Origin: Mesorhizobium sp. YC-39
Lineage (GTDB): Bacteria; Pseudomonadota; Alphaproteobacteria; Rhizobiales; Rhizobiaceae
Length of the DNA: 64,000 nucleotides
Direction: 5' to 3'
Assembly (NCBI RefSeq): GCF_025753795.1
Contig: NZ_JAOWPS010000002.1
Coordinates: 1 to 64,000 of the forward strand
The translations under genes were made by a program, and so were the position numbers. Below, piece after piece: positions 59,049 through 64,000 of this stretch (the stretch's first letter is position 1; every line of letters begins with the position of its first letter). The notes beneath the pieces are model-generated. The model was not told where the DNA came from. It did no database searches and worked only from the letters and a program-made list of their open reading frames with translations.

Positions 59049-60815
59049 ATGTCAACGAATCTGGTACGGCAGAAGATCGCTGAATTTTTGAAAAGTAGCG
59101 ACCCCAGCGTGCTTTGCATCAGAGGCAATTGGGGAACTGGCAAGACCTATACATGGGACGACGAGCTGAAAAAGGCTGCAAAGGTCAAGGACGGCATCGC
59201 ACTTGAGAAATATGCTTACGTGTCCCTATTCGGCCTCAACAGCATCGATGAAGTGCAGCGCCAGATTGCGACACAGACAATCAAGCGAGAGCGTATCGGT
59301 CAGCCGTTCGATTCCAGCAACCTCAGCGCTGCCTTCGAAGACGGCCTAACTCTGGCGAAGAAAACCGCTGGCAAGTTCAGCGGCCTCTTCGGCGATGGCT
59401 ACTATGCCGCAGGCGCGGCGCTGATGACGATGCTCATCCGCAATCGCCTCGTCTGCATAGACGACCTTGAACGGAAGGGAGAGCACCTGCGCAGCGAAGA
59501 CATCCTTGGCTTGATTTCGCAGCTTAAGGAGGAGCGCGATTGCAAGGTAGCCCTCCTGTTGAATGACGAGCGACTGGATGATCGCCCGCAGTTTGAGAGA
59601 TTCCTTGAAAAGGTTGTCGACCTCAATCTGCGCTTCATACCCTCCGCAAGTGAATCCGCTGCGACCGCTCTCGATAACCTCAAAGCTACTCCAATTCCAA
59701 CGGATGACGTTCGCGAGCAAACTATCCTGCTCGGAATCGATAATATCCGCGTCATTCGGAAGATTTACAGCATCGTAAGCGACATAGCTCCGATGCTCAA
59801 AGATTATAAGCCTGGCGTGTTGAAGGCGGTAACGAAATCACTGGTGCTATTCGGATGGTGTAACTACCAGCCTGAGATGGCTCCGACCCTGAATTTCTTA
59901 AAGGCGATTGGAGAGTATCCCTTCGCGACGCAGCCCCCGAACGAAGAGGTTGCGGGACTGCGGGAAAAATGGGAGCCGAAATTGAGGCAATATGGCTACA
60001 CCCACACCGACGATTTTGACCTGGTCCTAATGGACGGCATTATCAATGGGTATTTCGATCCAAAGGTGGTGGCTGTTTATGCGACCGAACTCAATAAAAT
60101 CGAGCAGTCCGCTGAGGCGAACGCCAAGCTGGAAAAGGCGTGGGATTCATATCGCAACTCGTTCGATGACAATGGAGAGGAATTAGTCGCTGAGCTTATG
60201 GAGTGCTTTGAAGCCAACGCACAGTTCTACTCATTGGGCACAACGTCGCAGCTCATCGACTTGTTTGGCAGGATTGGGCACCAGGAAGAGGCGAACAAGG
60301 TTTTTGACCTTTATGAAAAGGCGCACGATGGCGATGTAAGTGCTTTTGACGTTGAGCGCCTTTTCCGCTTTGGCATGGAACTGCCTAAAGACATCCTTGC
60401 AAGGGTGACCAAGGCTAGAGAGGGAGTGAAGCCTGACCTCTCCAATGATGCGCTTTTCCTGGGTTTGAAAGAGGCCGGATTCGATTCGGATATTGCAGCG
60501 CAATTGGCAAAACTGCCGGTAGAGGAATATGTGCGTGTGCTCACGAGCCATCGCGGCGACGAACTCAGGAAAATACGTGAAGGCCTCACGGACTATCTCA
60601 ATGTCTCAAACCCGACCAATATCGCTATCGAAATCATGTACCGGGCAGCCGATGCGCTCCAGGTGATAGCAGCACGAAGCCCGCTGGACAGCGCCAGAGC
60701 GCACACTTGGCAGTTGATCCAATGGCAGAAAAAGTTTGGACGGCTGCCAGATGCAGAGCTGTCTGTCATTCCAGAAGCGACAGGCGCACAGGAAGAAGCT
60801 ACGCCCGCCGCTTAA
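59049..60815 (+). CDS. KAP-like P-loop NTPase
   Basis: A 588-residue protein with Walker A GNWGTGKT at residues 26-33 and Walker B LVCIDDLER at about 134-142, separated as in KAP/STAND-type NTPases; a possible sensor lies at ALLLNDERLDD near 175. The C-terminal half (about 280-560) is helical without recognised domain. No transmembrane segments of the kind inserted in many KAP proteins are clear. KAP-type NTPases include PifA, the F-plasmid phage-exclusion protein, which suggests but does not show a defence role. GAGGG at 59036 precedes the ATG at 59049; an in-frame TTG at 59028 is less likely. GC is lower than neighbours. Confidence 0.8.
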   Translation: MSTNLVRQKIAEFLKSSDPSVLCIRGNWGTGKTYTWDDELKKAAKVKDGIALEKYAYVSLFGLNSIDEVQRQIATQTIKRERIGQPFDSSNLSAAFEDGLTLAKKTAGKFSGLFGDGYYAAGAALMTMLIRNRLVCIDDLERKGEHLRSEDILGLISQLKEERDCKVALLLNDERLDDRPQFERFLEKVVDLNLRFIPSASESAATALDNLKATPIPTDDVREQTILLGIDNIRVIRKIYSIVSDIAPMLKDYKPGVLKAVTKSLVLFGWCNYQPEMAPTLNFLKAIGEYPFATQPPNEEVAGLREKWEPKLRQYGYTHTDDFDLVLMDGIINGYFDPKVVAVYATELNKIEQSAEANAKLEKAWDSYRNSFDDNGEELVAELMECFEANAQFYSLGTTSQLIDLFGRIGHQEEANKVFDLYEKAHDGDVSAFDVERLFRFGMELPKDILARVTKAREGVKPDLSNDALFLGLKEAGFDSDIAAQLAKLPVEEYVRVLTSHRGDELRKIREGLTDYLNVSNPTNIAIEIMYRAADALQVIAARSPLDSARAHTWQLIQWQKKFGRLPDAELSVIPEATGAQEEATPAA

Positions 60816-60890
60816 TTGGTTGGGCGCCTAGGGCGAAGTGCATTTGTTGGTGACTAAGGCACGCAGTTCTCCGAGAAGGAAGTCGCATCT

Positions 60891-61055
60891 TTATGTCACC
60901 GCCACACACTCGATCTCGATATCAAACTCCATCGGCCATGACGCCACCGGCACGAAGGTGCGCGCCGGCGGGTTCACGCTGAAGTACTTCGCAGAGACCC
61001 GGTTGATGGCGTTGTAAAAACCGGAACTGACGGCGTAGATGCGCACCATCTCGCG
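60891..61055 (-). pseudogene. Truncated RidA/YjgF-family gene (C-terminal part only)
   Basis: The minus-strand frame reads REMVRIYAVSSGFYNAINRV, then SAKYFSVNPPARTFVPVA and MEFDIEIECVAVT followed by stop. This is the C-terminal half of a RidA-type protein, including the PARTFVPV-like strand that carries the catalytic Arg. The N-terminal half is absent: sequence to the right has stop codons and belongs to the next gene. Lies 75 bases from the KAP-like gene and may have been broken when the island arrived. Confidence 0.8.
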
Positions 61056-61088
61056 CCTTAAAAGGGCCAGTGCTGAAGCTCGCCTCAG

Positions 61089-61550
61089 TTAGAGAAAACC
61101 AATAAACCGTCCGGCGAAAACCGCGGACGTCCACAGAACCATCGAGACCACAGCCAAGACGGGCGCGATCCCGCCGGCCGGGTCCTCACCACCTCTTGCG
61201 CGGCGCATAAAGACAACGAAGTTGACACCCGCGAGCAGGATGAGCCCCATCTTGGCGAGGAAAATCGGCATCGCGGCATACTCCCTCGCCCTGACCGAAA
61301 ACAACAGCGCCCCGGTGACAAGCGCCCCCGCAAACGCGACCAGTGCCACACGGCGCAGGAGCGCGACGAACGCCGCCTGCGGCAGCGAGCGGAAGGCACC
61401 GATGATCCTGAGGTCCATGAGCATGACGCTGGTCAGCAGCGTGCCGATCGACAGGATGTGCAGCGCGTTGACGATGGGATAGGCGACGAAGGAGGCCTTC
61501 AGCCACCGCGCCAAGGCAAGTTGCTCGATGCCGGCCAGCAGCCCGTCCAT
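61089..61550 (-). CDS. DUF6644-type membrane protein
   Basis: A 153-residue protein with four predicted helices (starting with SFVAYPIVNALHILSIGTLL, which carries a His), an RRVALVAFAGALVTGALLF helix and a C-terminal VVSMVLWTSAVFAGRFIGFL. Pattern matches DUF6644/DUF2214-type small membrane proteins, sometimes near cytochromes; function unknown. Its ATG directly follows the stop of the upstream DUF6152 gene, with no gap, so they are cotranscribed and probably act together. Confidence 0.75.
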   Translation of the reverse strand: MDGLLAGIEQLALARWLKASFVAYPIVNALHILSIGTLLTSVMLMDLRIIGAFRSLPQAAFVALLRRVALVAFAGALVTGALLFSVRAREYAAMPIFLAKMGLILLAGVNFVVFMRRARGGEDPAGGIAPVLAVVSMVLWTSAVFAGRFIGFL

Positions 61551-61940
61551 TCAGGCCGGCGGCACGCGGTCGGGATAGACATCATACGTCTTACCGCCGA
61601 CGATGATGCGCACTGCCTTCATGCGCTTTTCCTTCTCGTCGAGCGAGCGGTTGCCGATCGCGGTCACCTCGTCGCCGACCTTGGCGACCTCCTCGGTGAA
61701 GCCGGCGGCGATCGTGCGCGATGGCGGCGCCATCTCCACCCGCCAGGCCTCGCCCTCCGCGTCGACATCCAGCGTGGCGTGCGGATTGCCGATATAGATG
61801 GCCGTGATCTTGCCCCGGAGTTCGAAGAACCCGTCCTCAGTCCACGACCAGCCGTGATGGGCGTAAGCCGCGGTGCCGGCGGCAAGGATTGCCGCTGCTG
61901 CCAGCGTGACGCTCCGTATCCCGTTGAAAGGTGACTGCAT
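61551..61940 (-). CDS. DUF6152 exported protein
   Basis: A 129-residue protein with a signal peptide ending AGTAAYA, followed by HHGWSWTEDGFFELRGKITA, the DUF6152 signature (HHGW near the mature N-terminus), then NPHATLDVDAEG and a short OB-like or beta-rich domain. Function unknown; the His pair and DUF6644 partner suggest a metal-related membrane or periplasmic task (inference). First gene of the two-gene unit. Confidence 0.82.
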   Translation of the reverse strand: MQSPFNGIRSVTLAAAAILAAGTAAYAHHGWSWTEDGFFELRGKITAIYIGNPHATLDVDAEGEAWRVEMAPPSRTIAAGFTEEVAKVGDEVTAIGNRSLDEKEKRMKAVRIIVGGKTYDVYPDRVPPA

Positions 61941-62138
61941 TGCACGTCTCCTCGGTTCATCCCACTTGGAGAGTAGGTCACGGCGCGGCAACGTCAAATC
62001 ATATCGAGAGCCTGGGTGCCGCCTGACAATCTGGCATCAACGCTTGCTTATGACATCCATGCCGGCCATTCTCGGTCTTACCAGCGGCTCTTCCCCAGAC
62101 ATCGGATGAAGGTCGGACTCACACCGAACGAGGCAGAG

Positions 62139-62459
62139 ATGAGCAGCATGAGAGACCGTCAGGAAGGCTTCGAAAAGAAGTTTGCGATGGACGAGGAAAC
62201 GAAGTTCAAGGCCATGGCGCGCCGCAACAAGCTGCTCGGCCTGTGGGCCGCCGAACAGCTCGGCAAGTCAGGTGCGGATGCCGACGCCTATGCCAAGGAG
62301 GTGGTGCGTTCGGACTTCGAAGAGGCAGGCGACGACGATGTGTTCCGCAAGGTGCGCGCCGATTTCGACGCGGCCGGTGTCGCCCAGTCGGATTCTCAGA
62401 TTCGCGGCGCCATGGCCGAACTTCTGGTGACCGCGGTCGAGCAGATCAGAACGGGCTGA
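62139..62459 (+). CDS. F1F0-ATPase inhibitor subunit zeta (DUF1476)
   Basis: A 106-residue protein: MRDRQEGFEKKFAMDEETKF, then RRNKLLGLWAAEQLG and DFEEAGDDDVFRKVRADF, the signature of the alphaproteobacterial zeta subunit, a four-helix bundle whose N-terminus inserts into F1 to block ATP hydrolysis. Start MSSMRDRQE at 62139 or at 62148 (MRDRQE); family members begin similarly. The presence of this gene fits an alphaproteobacterium. Confidence 0.9.
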   Translation: MSSMRDRQEGFEKKFAMDEETKFKAMARRNKLLGLWAAEQLGKSGADADAYAKEVVRSDFEEAGDDDVFRKVRADFDAAGVAQSDSQIRGAMAELLVTAVEQIRTG

Positions 62460-62519
62460 GCATCGCTCGGTCCGGCATTCCGCCCGGCGCCGACACGCCG
62501 ATTTGCGCGCGTGCCCCTG

Positions 62520-63266
62520 TCAGTGGCAGCAACTCTCTCCATACTGCAGCTGTTCCTGCCAGGCCTGCGCTCTGCCCTTCGGCGTAAAATCCATCAGGTT
62601 CCACAGCGTCTCACAGGTGCCGATGCCGCGCGGGTCCTGGCCGGGCTCGGCTGGAGCGAAGTCCAGTTCCGACGACCAGAAATGGCGGATGCCGTCGGCA
62701 TCGCGGCTGAACACCGACAGCAGCGGCAATTGCGCGCCGTCCTCGGCCTCGGCGTGGTAGTCGCGCTTGAAGTCGTTGCCGGCCGAGGAGATGAGCCGCA
62801 TATTCGTCCAGCCGCGATCGCTGCCGAGCGTCAGCAGGTTTTCGAGCGCTGTCTTGCCGACCACGGCGAAGTTGAAACCGGCCGCCTCGAGATGGCCGAC
62901 CGCGCCGTCGAACTGGTCCAGCAGCGCCGTGCAGGATGGGCACGGCTGGTCCGGCCGGGCGAGCTTCGCCGTGCCGCCGCTGGTCGCCACGTCGCGCGTC
63001 TCCTGCGGATGACGCGGAAACATCATGTTGTAGATGATCAGCGTGTCCTTGCCTGATGCAAACAGCTCCGACAGCTTTATGCGCGCCGGCTTGCCGTCGG
63101 GACCAAGCCCATCGAACACATAATCCTGCGGCACCAGCCCGCCCATGGGCAGCGCGCGGCGGGCGACGGCCACATCCTCCATGGCGCGGCGCAACTCGAT
63201 CTCCTTGCGCAGCAATTCTTCGCGGGCGCTGCGGTATTCCTGGGATTCGTTGGGAAAGCTGATCAT
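62520..63266 (-). CDS. DUF899 thioredoxin-fold protein
   Basis: A 248-residue thioredoxin-like protein of the DUF899 family: LVPQDYVFDGLGPDGK, then ELFASGKDTLIIYNMMF and DQPCPSCTALLDQFDG with the active CPSC, ending in QLQYGESCCH with a further Cys pair. Predicted to be a cytosolic redox protein. The ATG at 63266 has GGAG six bases before it; in-frame ATGs at 63272 and 63278 would add two or four residues. Confidence 0.85.
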   Translation of the reverse strand: MISFPNESQEYRSAREELLRKEIELRRAMEDVAVARRALPMGGLVPQDYVFDGLGPDGKPARIKLSELFASGKDTLIIYNMMFPRHPQETRDVATSGGTAKLARPDQPCPSCTALLDQFDGAVGHLEAAGFNFAVVGKTALENLLTLGSDRGWTNMRLISSAGNDFKRDYHAEAEDGAQLPLLSVFSRDADGIRHFWSSELDFAPAEPGQDPRGIGTCETLWNLMDFTPKGRAQAWQEQLQYGESCCH

Positions 63267-63379
63267 CGTCATCTCCATCTGTCGGGATTTTGACGACGCG
63301 CGCCAAGGGTCCGGCAACGCGCCTTGCCTCCCAAGGACGCAGGGCGAAGGACGGTTCCGACATTTTATGCAGACGAAAA

Positions 63380-63799
63380 CTACTGCGCCGGCACCGGACA
63401 GCTCACCTCGCCCTCCGGGCAATTGAGATAATTCTCAAAGTCCCTCACCCGGTCCTTGGTGAGTGCCGCCTGGCAATCGGCGACCACCATCGGATACATG
63501 CTGCCGGCGTTTTCGCGCGGGCCGCCCTGGAAATTGCACTCGGCATCGCGGAAGGCGACCCAGGCCCGTTGCGCATCGACCAGCAGTTTCTTGCCCGCCG
63601 CATCGTCCTTCAGCCGGCCCTCGATCTGCCTGTAGGCGTCGTTGAGCTTCTTGTCAGCCGCGGTGAACGACTTGCCGGCGCATTCGTTCATGGTCGCCTG
63701 GTCCTGCGCGTTGGCGCAATCATCGGCGGCCCGCGCCGCATTAGTGAACAGCGGAACGGCGAGGATCAAGGTGGCGAGGCCGGTTCTGGAAAGCCGCAT
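63380..63799 (-). CDS. LprI-like lysozyme-inhibitor domain protein
   Basis: A 139-residue exported protein with a signal peptide (ending ARAADD) and the LprI/DUF1311 pattern: DCANAQDQATMNECAGKSFT and LVDAQRAWVAFRDAECNFQG, with conserved cysteines. LprI-type domains inhibit lysozyme in some bacteria; here the role is inferred. The last strand ends NCPEGEVSCPVPAQ. Start at 63799 opens the signal peptide. Confidence 0.85.
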   Translation of the reverse strand: MRLSRTGLATLILAVPLFTNAARAADDCANAQDQATMNECAGKSFTAADKKLNDAYRQIEGRLKDDAAGKKLLVDAQRAWVAFRDAECNFQGGPRENAGSMYPMVVADCQAALTKDRVRDFENYLNCPEGEVSCPVPAQ

Positions 63800-64000
63800 C
63801 GTGTTTCTCCGGTTTTCGAAAGCCCCCGTTGTAACAAAGCTTAACGGTGAGGCGAACACAGGCAAGATGCAGTCTGTCGCCTTGGTGGACAGTTCCTTTC
63901 AGATCGGCTCCGACGGCTGCGAAGCAATAGCGTTGCGGAACGGGATGCATCCCGCCGCATTCTTCGTTCAGTCTATAAGTCCTTATCGGGGGAAACCATG

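Overview
The window is 64 kb of GC-rich chromosomal DNA that looks like a Rhizobiales alphaproteobacterium, most probably Mesorhizobium or a close Phyllobacteriaceae relative. This placement is inference, not a database match. It rests on the alphaproteobacterial RpoD and DnaG sequences lying in the order dnaG-rpoD, an F1F0-ATPase zeta inhibitor (DUF1476), an HlyU-family protein, a tRNA-Ile2(CAT) and several families of short palindromic intergenic repeats.

Layout. 1-5.4 kb: a tight operon of exported proteins (parvulin foldase end, HupE/UreJ permease, secreted protein, PHP-like DUF3604 hydrolase) followed by an outer-membrane barrel. 5.8-10.6 kb: tRNA-Ile2, a SIMPL protein, a small secreted protein, a YcgN-type cysteine-cluster protein and a large repeat-bearing OmpA-family protein. 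10.6-18.8 kb: an SDR, a VapBC toxin-antitoxin pair, a LuxR-type regulator with a cytoplasmic HtrA-like protease and its catalytically dead paralogue, an arginase-family enzyme, and two regulator/enzyme pairs (TetR/VOC and LysR/azoreductase). 18.8-26.3 kb: a sugar or amino-sugar locus with ROK regulator, SIS isomerase/deaminase, BadF-type kinase, ABC importer without its ATPase, and a beta-keto-acid cleavage enzyme (BKACE). 26.3-30 kb: small regulators and a sulfotransferase flanked by repeats. 30-34.4 kb: the rpoD/dnaG housekeeping block. 34.5-40.5 kb: RcnB-like protein, Na/Pi cotransporter, MFS exporter, a P-type ATPase remnant, GatB/YqeY and carA. 40.6-54 kb: accessory genes (TetA-like MFS, zinc metallopeptidase, mntR/mntH, a PCMT-like methyltransferase, a frameshifted DHFR-fold gene, LysR/LysE, SDR/MarR, MFS, ArsR, metallophosphoesterase, SH3 protein) separating carA from carB. 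54.3-57.8 kb: carB. 57.9-60.8 kb: an island of visibly lower GC with a DUF4238 gene and a KAP-like P-loop NTPase, ending beside a truncated RidA gene. 61-64 kb: DUF6644/DUF6152 pair, ATPase zeta subunit, DUF899 thioredoxin-like protein and an LprI-like protein.

The strongest candidates for undescribed biology are (1) the pairing of an intact cytoplasmic HtrA-like protease with a divergently encoded homologue that has lost all three catalytic residues, next to a LuxR regulator; (2) the kinase/SIS/ABC/BKACE catabolic locus, whose substrate is not obvious; (3) the DUF4238/KAP-NTPase island after carB, a possible defence cargo; and (4) the exported HupE/DUF3604/foldase operon. No rRNA, CRISPR array, prophage or complete insertion sequence was seen.
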